Shown one piece after another: positions 1 to 5,922 of a DNA stretch of 6,684 bases. Made by a program: the position numbers and the translations under genes. Where the stretch lies: contig CALJBY010000203.1 in the NCBI GenBank assembly GCA_938024025.1, positions 1 to 6,684 of the forward strand. The letters run 5' to 3'. Under the pieces are notes generated by a model. It had not been told where the DNA came from, made no database searches, and was given only the letters and a program-made list of their open reading frames with translations. Source of the DNA: an uncultured bacterium (GTDB lineage Bacteria; Desulfobacterota; WTBG01). How positions within the stretch are numbered: the stretch's first letter is position 1; each line of letters opens with the position of its first letter.

Positions 1-288
1 CTGTGTTGTGGGACCGTCAGGAACGGGCTCAGCCATGGCGAAGGCCTCTTCACGGGAATTGTAAATGTACCCGGAATTAGAGAGCTCCGGGAGGACCATC
101 AGCTTTACCCCCTGCTTTCCTGCCTTTTCGATCATTTTAAGACCCGCGGTAACTGAATGCGCTTTGTTGCCGATGTGTGGTTCGAATTGCAGGGCAGCAA
201 CCTTGACAAGACTTTCCTTTCCTTTATCCCGGGTTCCGGGGTAAGGAGGTACAGGCATTTTTTTAGTAGTACGTGTTTTGGCTGGCAT
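1..288 (-). CDS. Carbon-nitrogen hydrolase (nitrilase superfamily), N-terminal part
   Basis: The first 96 codons of a nitrilase-superfamily protein are seen; the gene runs off the window at position 1. After a basic, Lys/Thr-rich lead of about 27 residues comes the family's first strand (VKVAALQFEP, residues 28-37), then a helix and the motif VLPELSNSGY (65-74). Its Glu68 matches the first residue of the family's Glu-Lys-Cys triad; the Lys and Cys would lie outside the window. Family members hydrolyse nitriles, amides or carbamoyl groups in the cytoplasm, and the visible part cannot say which. The ATG at 288 is chosen because AAGGAG lies 6 nt upstream; the later ATG (codon 11) has no ribosome binding site. 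It follows the hydrogenase small subunit by 46 nt on the same strand with no clear terminator between, so read-through is possible, but no functional link is evident. Confidence 0.88.
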   Translation of the reverse strand, partial: MPAKTRTTKKMPVPPYPGTRDKGKESLVKVAALQFEPHIGNKAHSVTAGLKMIEKAGKQGVKLMVLPELSNSGYIYNSREEAFAMAEPVPDGPTTQ

Positions 289-294
289 GGGGCA

Positions 295-300
295 CTCCTT
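295..300 (-). promoter_or_regulatory. Ribosome binding site of the carbon-nitrogen hydrolase
   Basis: Read on the minus strand this is AAGGAG, 6 nt before the ATG at 288. It is one of the two clear Shine-Dalgarno sites in the window and fixes the start of the gene. Its first base is shared with the palindrome at 300-315. Confidence 0.8.
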
Positions 301-315
301 TACTAAGGTTAGTAA
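300..315. promoter_or_regulatory. Perfect 7-2-7 palindrome, possible operator
   Basis: The sequence TTACTAA-CC-TTAGTAA (minus strand) is a perfect dyad with a 2-nt centre. It lies in the 46-nt gap between the hydrogenase small subunit and the carbon-nitrogen hydrolase, touching the latter's ribosome binding site. A 2-nt loop is too tight for a stable RNA hairpin and no T-run follows, so a protein-binding site is more likely than a terminator. The AT-rich dyad is of the size bound by dimeric repressors such as TetR or MarR types, but no regulator gene is in the window and I do not recognise the site. Confidence 0.4.
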
Positions 316-334
316 GTTTTTAGGTATAAGCTTT

Positions 335-793
335 TTACTTTTCTTTATAGAGATGGGAAACAAACTGTTTCTTTTTGGTGCCGAATGCTAATTCTAATCC
401 CTGGAGTATGGCGTCAGGTGTTGGTGGACAGCCAGGCACAAAGCAATTAACATTGAGGACCTTATCGATTCCTCCAACGATGTTGAAGCTCTTTCTCCAG
501 GGGCCGCCGTCAATAGCGCAGGTTCCTATGGCGACGATGGTTTTGTTGGCCGGAATTGATTCCTTCAGTTCCCGTACCTTCTTAACCACTGTCCTGCTGA
601 GTGAGCCGGTAGCCAGAAGAATGTCGGCATTCTTAGCTGACCGCACAAGCTGTATGTCCAGGTGCTGTTTATTCAAAAGAAAGCTCGTAAAAAGGTTAAG
701 CACCTCTAAATCGCATCCATTACACACGCCTATATTTGCGTGGAAGCAGTTGATCACCTTTTTTTGACCGGCCAGGGAAACTGATGGTGCCAT
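335..793 (-). CDS. Group 4 [NiFe]-hydrogenase small subunit (HycG/NuoB-like)
   Basis: This 152-residue protein belongs to the NuoB/20-kDa family and would hold the proximal [4Fe-4S] cluster that passes electrons to or from the NiFe site. The four ligands are visible: Cys24 and Cys27 in VCNGCDLE, Cys92 in IGTCAIDGGPW, and Cys122 in VPGCPPTPDAIL. The CxxC pair in place of the tandem CC of complex I NuoB marks it as a hydrogenase, as in HycG, HyfI and EchC. Cys117 is an extra. It has no Tat signal, no membrane segment and no C-terminal ferredoxin domain, so it is cytoplasmic. The ATG comes 1 nt after the stop of the preceding ferredoxin gene, with only a weak ribosome binding site, so coupled translation is likely. 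It is the last gene of the cluster; the integral membrane subunit that usually holds it is not encoded nearby. Confidence 0.92.
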   Translation of the reverse strand: MAPSVSLAGQKKVINCFHANIGVCNGCDLEVLNLFTSFLLNKQHLDIQLVRSAKNADILLATGSLSRTVVKKVRELKESIPANKTIVAIGTCAIDGGPWRKSFNIVGGIDKVLNVNCFVPGCPPTPDAILQGLELAFGTKKKQFVSHLYKEK

Positions 794-794
794 G

Positions 795-1331
795 CTATTT
801 TGCCATTTGTCTGGTTAATCGTAAGCTGTGGAATTCCCTCTTGCAGGCAGCGCAAAGATGTATCCATTCCAGTTCTTTCGTGGGTACGCCACGGGGGGCG
901 TAAATGTCCTTAATAACTTTATGTAGGCTTTTTTGCGTTCCGGTAATTGTGCGGCAGTGTTCGCACCGTGCAAGCTTAATCTTCAGCTCATGATGCAAGT
1001 GATCTTTCGTCAAAGCAGAAAGCTCGTCCCCTGCTCCTAAACTCAGGGCGTCTTCAGGACAGGCGTCAATGCACAACCCGCAATAAATGCAGTTGGCCAC
1101 CGTGATTGTAACCGTTCTGTGCTTTTTGTTCTCAACAAGGGAAATCGCCCGGGCAGGACACACCGTTGCACACGCTCCGCAGCCAAAGCACTTCTTGTCA
1201 GAAATCAGCATTTTTTGTTGAGGCGATGGAAGGGGATGAGTAGCTTTCCTCGGTTTAGGCAGGGTGAGTGTTTTACCCTTCAGTGCAATAAAAGCCTCTT
1301 TTAACTCGCTGATCAAGTGGAGTTTAAACAT
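795..1331 (-). CDS. HycF/NuoI-like 2x[4Fe-4S] ferredoxin subunit with extra C-terminal Cys pairs
   Basis: A 178-residue electron-transfer subunit expected to link the HycB-like protein to the hydrogenase small subunit. Two classic ferredoxin motifs are present: Cys48-x2-Cys51-x2-Cys54-x3-Cys58-Pro and Cys81-x2-Cys84-x2-Cys87-x3-Cys91-Pro. The N-terminus (MFKLHLISELKEAF) resembles the amphipathic start of NuoI/HycF proteins. After the ferredoxin fold come two more pairs, Cys123/Cys126 and Cys160/Cys163, which could bind a further metal. HycF/HyfH proteins, as I recall, have a similar Cys-rich tail ending in a Leu-Thr-Arg stretch like LRLTRQM here. I chose the ATG at 1331, preceded by a weak GAG 6 nt away. 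An in-frame TTG at 1367 would add 12 residues and shorten the gap to the large-subunit gene from 59 to 23 nt, but it has no ribosome binding site and the added residues are not family-like. Confidence 0.88.
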   Translation of the reverse strand: MFKLHLISELKEAFIALKGKTLTLPKPRKATHPLPSPQQKMLISDKKCFGCGACATVCPARAISLVENKKHRTVTITVANCIYCGLCIDACPEDALSLGAGDELSALTKDHLHHELKIKLARCEHCRTITGTQKSLHKVIKDIYAPRGVPTKELEWIHLCAACKREFHSLRLTRQMAK

Positions 1332-1390
1332 GTTTTTCTCGTGTTGTGGTTGTAATCCGGCTTGCAAGCCACAGTAATTTTTACGTGTAA

Positions 1391-2983
1391 TTAATGTTCA
1401 ATACACGAAAAACAGGGATCAATGCTATTGATACTGATACGCGCATCAGCAATGTTGGTACCCCTTAACATGACGGGGATTACCTGTAAGTTTGAAAAAG
1501 TAGCTGTCTTTATTTTCCATCTCAGTGGTCTGTTTCCTTCCCCGGTCAGAATGTAGTGGACCATTTCTCCCCGGGGTGATTCCACTGCTGCCAGGGCTTC
1601 GGTGTTCGGTGGAATTTCCACTGCTGCACAGCTGATCTCTCCTTCTGGTATTTTTTCAAGGATTTCCCGTATGAGCAGCAGTGATTGATTCATTTCTTCA
1701 AGTCTGACAGAGGTACGTGCGAGGGTGTCACCTTCGCTTCGGCAGACGGGTTCGACTGGTAGCGTTTTATAAGCGGCATACGGGTGATCGGCCCGTACAT
1801 CGATTGCAATCCCTGAAGCTCGCGCGGTGGGGCCAAGCACACAGAATCGATGAGCATCAATTGACGGCAGGGTGCTTATCATTTTCAATCGTGAGAAAAT
1901 GGATAACTCCCCCTGCAGTTCTCCTAAGATACGCTTGAGCTGTTTTTCTATCTGGTCAAGTACTTTTGAAAGGTGAGAACGGGATTTTTTCGGGATATCT
2001 CTTGTAACTCCTCCAATGATATTCATGTCAAAGATGATCCGCTTGCCGGTCAGCACCTGTGAGAGCTCTAAGATAGACTGCTGCAAGGAACAGCAGGAGA
2101 TAAAGAGGCCTTTATGTCCTTCCATGTGACACAGTGAAGCGAGCCAGAGAGCGTGACTGTACAATCGTTCAGTTTCAAGAAGCATCGTCCTTATGTATTG
2201 TGCCCGTAGCGGTACTTCCAGGTGAGCTGCTGCCTCTATAGCCTGGCAGTAACAGGTGCTGTGAGCAAAGCCGCAACAGGCACAGATTCTCTCTGCCACG
2301 AAAGGAATCTGATTGTAGTCGAGGAGGCTGTCTGCCATTTTTTCCAGACCTCTGTAGTTGGAGAATCCCCGATAGTCAACGTCTACGACTTTTTCTCCAT
2401 AAATAAACAGATTAAAGTATGCTGTTGTCTCCTTCTGAGCAAAGAAGGAACCTAAAGGAAGTAAGGTTGTGCTTGCAGGTAGTGGTTTTGCGCTTTGCGC
2501 AACTCCCGGTGCAGGAGCAGGTTTGTTTTCAAAGTCAAAGTCTTCTCGCAGGGGATAGACACCTTCGGGCCAGTCATCAGCTAAAATGAGCCTTCTCAGA
2601 TCAGGATGACCCTGGGCGCTGATACCGCTCAAATCGTTCAGTTCCCTCTCTGCCCAGTTTGCCCCTGGAATGATCGGGGTAATAGAATCGAGCGTGGTAG
2701 CTGAGGGATCAAGATCAATGGTGATGCACAGGTACACCTTCTCTTTATCGAAGGAGAAAATGTAGGAAAGGGCAAAGTGTCCCTTTTCTTTTCTCCGGTC
2801 GATAGCAGCACAGGTGATGAATCGTCCCCTCAGCCCAGTAAAAATGTGCTCTACAAGGCTCTGTAATAAAGCGGGATCGGCTGTAAGGTTGATTACCGGA
2901 AGAGTGCTGCGGGTAAGAGTAATCTGGTCGCTGAACGTTTCCTTGAGGTTATTGATGATGGTGTCTGGAGATACGGCTTCCAT
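1391..2983 (-). CDS. Group 4 [NiFe]-hydrogenase large subunit, NuoC-NuoD fusion (HycE/HyfG-like)
   Basis: This 530-residue protein carries the H2-active site. Residues 1 to about 150 form a NuoC/30-kDa domain ending in its signature (WAERELNDLSG at 110-120, GHPDLRRL at 125-132, YPLREDFD at 143-150). A Pro/Ala-rich linker (153-170) leads to the large-subunit domain. The Ni ligands are Cys234 and Cys237 in the L1 motif and Cys524 and Cys527 in the C-terminal DPCFSC; complex I NuoD lacks these, so it is a hydrogenase. Also typical are GPTARASG (385-392) and ESPRGEMVHYI (468-478). Oddities: the protein ends at His530, leaving no cleavable tail; an extra Cys236 lies between the L1 ligands; and the usual HRGxE reads YRGLE (210-214). 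The NuoC-NuoD fusion points to the formate-hydrogenlyase branch rather than Ech or Coo types. The ATG at 2983 is the only sensible start, since an in-frame TGA lies five codons upstream; its ribosome binding site is weak. Confidence 0.95.
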   Translation of the reverse strand: MEAVSPDTIINNLKETFSDQITLTRSTLPVINLTADPALLQSLVEHIFTGLRGRFITCAAIDRRKEKGHFALSYIFSFDKEKVYLCITIDLDPSATTLDSITPIIPGANWAERELNDLSGISAQGHPDLRRLILADDWPEGVYPLREDFDFENKPAPAPGVAQSAKPLPASTTLLPLGSFFAQKETTAYFNLFIYGEKVVDVDYRGFSNYRGLEKMADSLLDYNQIPFVAERICACCGFAHSTCYCQAIEAAAHLEVPLRAQYIRTMLLETERLYSHALWLASLCHMEGHKGLFISCCSLQQSILELSQVLTGKRIIFDMNIIGGVTRDIPKKSRSHLSKVLDQIEKQLKRILGELQGELSIFSRLKMISTLPSIDAHRFCVLGPTARASGIAIDVRADHPYAAYKTLPVEPVCRSEGDTLARTSVRLEEMNQSLLLIREILEKIPEGEISCAAVEIPPNTEALAAVESPRGEMVHYILTGEGNRPLRWKIKTATFSNLQVIPVMLRGTNIADARISINSIDPCFSCIEH

Positions 2984-3039
2984 TTTAACGTTTTCTCATT
3001 TTCATAGTAATAACACACTAAGCTGTGAAGCGCTCCTGT

Positions 3040-3507
3040 TCATGGTTTTTTGTGCTTTGCTTTCAGGGCGTGTTTTTTTCGCCTTTTGCCCAGAATAGTG
3101 TCACGCTTATCATAAAGCAGCGCTTTGGTTGGGCAGGTAAGAATACAAGCAGGATCTTTCCCCTTTTGTAAGCGATTGATGCATCTATCGCATTTGAGCA
3201 CGGTGTTTTCGTCACGCAATTGAATGACACCGAACGGACAGGCAATGATACACAGACCACAGCCGATACACCGTACCTTGTTAAAGAGCACCGCTGCATG
3301 AGATGCCTTTTCCAGTGCCCTGGTGGGGCACACTTCTACGCACGGACTATTCTCGCAGTGAAGACAGCATAGGGGAATAGAATGTTTGCCATTGATCGAG
3401 GTGACAAATATATGAGCATTACCGCTGTGCTCCCGAGCACAAGCAGCTTCACAAGCTTGACAGGCAATGCATCGTTCTGTGTCCACAAAGAAAACTTTAC
3501 TGCTCAC
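3040..3507 (-). CDS. HydN/HycB-like electron-transfer protein with four [4Fe-4S] clusters
   Basis: A 155-residue polyferredoxin that would take electrons from the Mo subunit and pass them to the hydrogenase module. Sixteen cysteines fall in four groups of four: 13/16/19/23, 48/51/56/60, 80/83/86/90 and 106/109/121/125. This is the pattern of the HycB, HydN and DmsB type, with one extra Cys47. There is no signal peptide or membrane anchor, so it is cytoplasmic. The tail (residues 140-155) is very basic, with ten Lys/Arg, which is unusual and may lie on a partner or nucleic acid surface. The start is GTG at 3507, 1 nt after the stop of the Mo subunit, with GGAGG 8 nt upstream. An in-frame ATG at 3606 would overlap the Mo subunit by about 100 nt and add 33 residues unlike the family. 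The pairing with the preceding gene copies the formate dehydrogenase/HycB arrangement. Confidence 0.92.
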   Translation of the reverse strand: MSSKVFFVDTERCIACQACEAACAREHSGNAHIFVTSINGKHSIPLCCLHCENSPCVEVCPTRALEKASHAAVLFNKVRCIGCGLCIIACPFGVIQLRDENTVLKCDRCINRLQKGKDPACILTCPTKALLYDKRDTILGKRRKKHALKAKHKKP

Positions 3508-3508
3508 C

Positions 3509-5554
3509 TTACTTCCCTCCACTTTTCTTGATCTGACAGACAGCTGTATTGAGTTCCGGCAGTATGGCCCGTGGATCGACTGTGTTACGGGGAGATTCCA
3601 GCTCACGGGCAGCTAGAAACGGAATGAAAACAACTTCTGGGAGAATATTTTCTGTGATAGAAACGGTAGCTTTCACCGATCCCAGCTTGGTATCAATCTT
3701 CACTTCCCCTCCCTGCTGGACGGGGATCGTTTTTGCATCTTTGGCATTCATTTCAACCCGGAGGTTAGTCTCCTCACCCGTGAGCGTGCCCAGGCAGGTG
3801 GCCGATTTGCCAAAGGTCAAGCGAAAGGGATATTTTTTTGTTGGTTTTTCTCCCTTCTTTTCATAGACAACAGGAATAAATTTCCCTCGTCCATCAGGGG
3901 TGTTAAACTGTTCGGCATAGAGGATGGGCGTGCCCGGGTGTTTCGGAGTAAGACAGGGATAGGTGAGGCCGCCGATTTTCTTAACCCTGGTTGGTGATAG
4001 TCCTGCATAGTCAGGGATGAGTCTGCTTATTTCCTTTAAAATTGCTTCGGGGTTGCTAAATGAAAACTGGCTTTTGAATCCCAGTTTTTGTGCAATACTG
4101 CAGATTACCTGCCAGCCGGGGATGATATGTTCCTGTGGACTAACGATCCTGGACTGCCACTGAACACGCCGTTCTCCCGTAGTGTAGGTTCCTGTCTTTT
4201 CTGCCCAGGAGAGAGCAGGCAGAATAATATCAGCGTGTTTCGCTGTTTCAGTGAGGAAGCAGTCTTGAACCACAACAAACTCTGTCCCTTTGAAGAGCTT
4301 TTTCAATTGATCGGCATGAATCCAGTGCTCCAGGGGGTTTGACTCCATAAGATAGAGTGCTTTAATGCGACGGTTTTTAGTGGCTCTGGTCACTGCAGGA
4401 AGAGAAAGCCCTTCTTTTTTAGGCAGGTTCTTTGTCTTCCAGAGTTTAGCAATCCTTGTGTGCTGGGCCTGATCTTTGAGGGGAGCGTTTCCTGGTAGTG
4501 CTTGGGGTGACACGCCCATATCATAGCTACCCTGACTATTACTGTGCTGTGCCAGGGGGAAAACACCTGTTCCCGGACGGCCAAGGTGACCGCATAAGAG
4601 AGCAAGATTAGCACAGTTCAGCGCAGTGGCAGTGTGATTGCCATAGAGGGGACTGAAGTCGATAGCCTGGATGAGTGCTGATGCACTTGCGGTGGCATAG
4701 AGTTCTGCCGCTTCCTTTATCTGAGCAACCGGTATGCCGGATAGCTTCTCACTGTCTTTGAGGGACTGTTTACCCAGTGCTTTTTGAAACGCTTCGAATC
4801 CAGACGTGTGTTCCCCGATGAAGTGTTTATTATGGAGCTTTTTTTCTATGATGTGCATGATCATCCCGTCAATGAGTGGCGCCTGGGTTCCCGGATGTAT
4901 CTGAAGGAAATGATCACAGAATAAAAGGGAAGGGGGCCGCCGATGATCAGCACAAATAACGGTGGCACCTTTTGCCTTTGCTTCAAAAATCCAGTGGGAG
5001 ACGATAGGATGATTTTCAAGAAAGTTTGATCCCGTAATGAAGATACATTGAGCATGAGCGAGATCTGCGAAGGGATTGGTTATGGCAGCACTACCGAGTG
5101 AGGAAGCAAGGTCTCGGCTCGTACCGTTTCCTTCATGGGAAGAAGAAGAGTCTATGTTATTGGTTCCCAGTAGTCTGGCACATTTCTGGAAAACGTAGTA
5201 TTCTTCGTTGGTACAGTGGGCAGAGGTTAAAAATGCCAGTGCATCAGGACCATGTTTTTTTGCTATCTGCTTAAAGCGTGAAGCAATGGTAGTGATGGCC
5301 TGATCCCATGAAACGGCCTCAAATGTGCCGTCTTCTTGTCGTTCTAAGGGAGAATGAATCCGGTTTGGGTGGTAGATGCTATCCAAAACCCGGTTTCCTT
5401 TAAAGCATAAACCCCCTTGATTTACGGGATGTTCTTTCATGTAGTCCAGGTTGGTGACTTTTCCCTGTGCTACCTGAGTATAAAATCCACACCCCTCAGC
5501 ACAGGAGGTACATATACTCTCAATTTCATGGAGTGAAGTCATGTTATCCGCCAT
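3509..5554 (-). CDS. FdhF-like molybdopterin oxidoreductase lacking the formate dehydrogenase Cys/Sec
   Basis: A 681-residue member of the bis-MGD molybdopterin family, close in length and layout to E. coli FdhF (715). An N-terminal [4Fe-4S] site is formed by Cys15, Cys18, Cys22 and Cys50, followed by Lys52 in GGLCFKG, equal to the electron-relay Lys44 of FdhF. Other family landmarks are QGSYDMGVSP (341-350), VVVQDCFLTETAKHADIILP (427-446) and ERRVQ (461-465); a C-terminal cofactor-binding domain follows from about 575. Where FdhF has Sec140-His141, this protein reads SSSSHEGNG (136-144) with no Cys, and Ala335 sits where FdhF has Arg in VRGQNN. So it may use Ser139 or no protein ligand to the metal and need not oxidise formate. 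It has no Tat signal and is cytoplasmic. The ATG at 5554 has no ribosome binding site; an ATG four codons later (5542) follows GGCGGA and is a possible alternative. It is the first gene of the cluster and couples to the HycB-like gene by a 1-nt gap. Confidence 0.9.
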   Translation of the reverse strand: MADNMTSLHEIESICTSCAEGCGFYTQVAQGKVTNLDYMKEHPVNQGGLCFKGNRVLDSIYHPNRIHSPLERQEDGTFEAVSWDQAITTIASRFKQIAKKHGPDALAFLTSAHCTNEEYYVFQKCARLLGTNNIDSSSSHEGNGTSRDLASSLGSAAITNPFADLAHAQCIFITGSNFLENHPIVSHWIFEAKAKGATVICADHRRPPSLLFCDHFLQIHPGTQAPLIDGMIMHIIEKKLHNKHFIGEHTSGFEAFQKALGKQSLKDSEKLSGIPVAQIKEAAELYATASASALIQAIDFSPLYGNHTATALNCANLALLCGHLGRPGTGVFPLAQHSNSQGSYDMGVSPQALPGNAPLKDQAQHTRIAKLWKTKNLPKKEGLSLPAVTRATKNRRIKALYLMESNPLEHWIHADQLKKLFKGTEFVVVQDCFLTETAKHADIILPALSWAEKTGTYTTGERRVQWQSRIVSPQEHIIPGWQVICSIAQKLGFKSQFSFSNPEAILKEISRLIPDYAGLSPTRVKKIGGLTYPCLTPKHPGTPILYAEQFNTPDGRGKFIPVVYEKKGEKPTKKYPFRLTFGKSATCLGTLTGEETNLRVEMNAKDAKTIPVQQGGEVKIDTKLGSVKATVSITENILPEVVFIPFLAARELESPRNTVDPRAILPELNTAVCQIKKSGGK
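3516..3520 (-). promoter_or_regulatory. Ribosome binding site for the GTG start of the HycB-like gene
   Basis: GGAGG on the minus strand, 8 nt before GTG at 3507, lies inside the last codons of the Mo-subunit gene. It decides in favour of the GTG over the longer ATG reading (3606). The following stop and start read TAAGGTG, an arrangement suited to translational coupling and matched synthesis of the two partners. Confidence 0.75.
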
Positions 5555-5572
5555 ACGTTGGTAGGTTTATGG

Positions 5573-5800
5573 TTGACGACTTCGTAAAAAGTCCATCTGC
5601 CGCGTTGCACTGTATTCCCTGCCCTGTTAAATTGTTTTCGATCCAGTTACACCTCTGAATGTGGGGCATGGGCAGTCAACTGAAAAGCTGAAATGTCACA
5701 TATCTATATTTAACAGGGTAAATCATTGCCTGGCTGAGCTCGGGCAAGGCGGCCAAGCCAGCGTACCAGTAAGTACGCCCCATTCTTTCGTATTTGCCTA
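5573..5800. repeat. Possible decayed dispersed repeat (MITE-like) in the gap before the Mo-subunit gene
   Basis: The non-coding gap 5555-5922 has no credible gene. Its part nearest the Mo subunit contains GACTTCGTAAAAAGTC (5576-5591) running into CATCTGCCGCGTTGCACTG. This resembles, from memory, the edge of a non-coding repeat spread through many Desulfobacterota genomes. About 170 bp away lies GCGTAC-CAGTAA-GTACGC (5761-5778), a perfect 6-bp dyad that also resembles the middle of that element, followed by an ATTCTTTCGTATTTGCC stretch. Between them is sequence that does not fit, bounded by an 11-bp inverted repeat. A decayed or interrupted copy is my best reading. A single window cannot prove repetition, and no transposase is present. 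Confidence 0.35.
5622..5718. repeat. 11-bp perfect inverted repeat, arms 75 nt apart
   Basis: CCCTGTTAAAT at 5622-5632 is the exact reverse complement of ATTTAACAGGG at 5708-5718. The arms flank 75 nt with only short internal dyads. They lie inside the suspected dispersed repeat, between its two recognisable parts, and could be the ends of a small inserted element or the base of a long stem in the leader RNA of the Mo-subunit operon. Confidence 0.55.
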
Positions 5801-5833
5801 TCAAGGGTGCAATTGCTTTCCCGCCCGATGGTA

Positions 5834-5884
5834 GAAAAATGTAAGAGGCAGCATTAGGGGGGAGAAACCGTAATGCTGCCTTAC
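5834..5884 (-). terminator. Rho-independent terminator of the acyl-CoA dehydrogenase gene
   Basis: On the minus strand, GTAAGGCAGCATTA (5884-5871) pairs with TAATGCTGCC-TC-TTAC (5856-5841), giving 14 base pairs with a 2-nt bulge and a 14-nt loop, followed directly by ATTTTTC. The 10-bp core is perfect. It starts 39 nt after the acyl-CoA dehydrogenase stop, and the T-run is on the minus-strand side only. It should separate that gene from the hydrogenase cluster, so the cluster needs its own promoter in 5555-5833. I found no convincing one. Confidence 0.75.
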
Positions 5885-5922
5885 CAGTGAATCATGGCCG
5901 CTTACATACTCCGCTTGGCTTC

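Noticed and set aside
375..767. Plus-strand open frame opposite the hydrogenase small subunit, and similar plus-strand frames elsewhere
   Set aside because: They are antisense to genes with strong family motifs, lack ribosome binding sites and show no recognisable domains.
1332..1367. TTG start giving a longer HycF-like protein
   Set aside because: There is no ribosome binding site before it and the added 12 residues do not resemble NuoI/HycF N-termini. It remains an alternative.
335..2983. Respiratory complex I fragment (NuoB, NuoCD, NuoI)
   Set aside because: The large subunit keeps all four Ni-binding Cys and the small subunit has CxxC instead of CC, so this is a hydrogenase. No other nuo-type genes are present.
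2985..3005. Six-codon mini-ORF (MKMRKR) ending 1 nt before the large-subunit ATG
   Set aside because: It looks like a possible coupling leader, but there is no ribosome binding site before it and such short frames arise by chance.
3508..3606. ATG start giving a 188-residue HycB-like protein
   Set aside because: It would overlap the Mo-subunit coding end by about 100 nt, whereas GTG at 3507 has GGAGG at good spacing and starts just before the first Cys group.
5132..5152. Selenocysteine (in-frame TGA) in the Mo subunit
   Set aside because: The frame around the expected Sec site is read as GAC TCT TCT TCT TCC CAT GAA with no TGA, and the frame is open from 5554 to 3509, so no Sec codon is used here.
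5651..5679. Sigma-70 promoter for the hydrogenase operon starting from TTGACT (5679-5674, minus strand)
   Set aside because: The -35 match is good but at 16-18 nt spacing there is no -10-like hexamer. I also saw no valid GG-N10-GC sigma-54 site.
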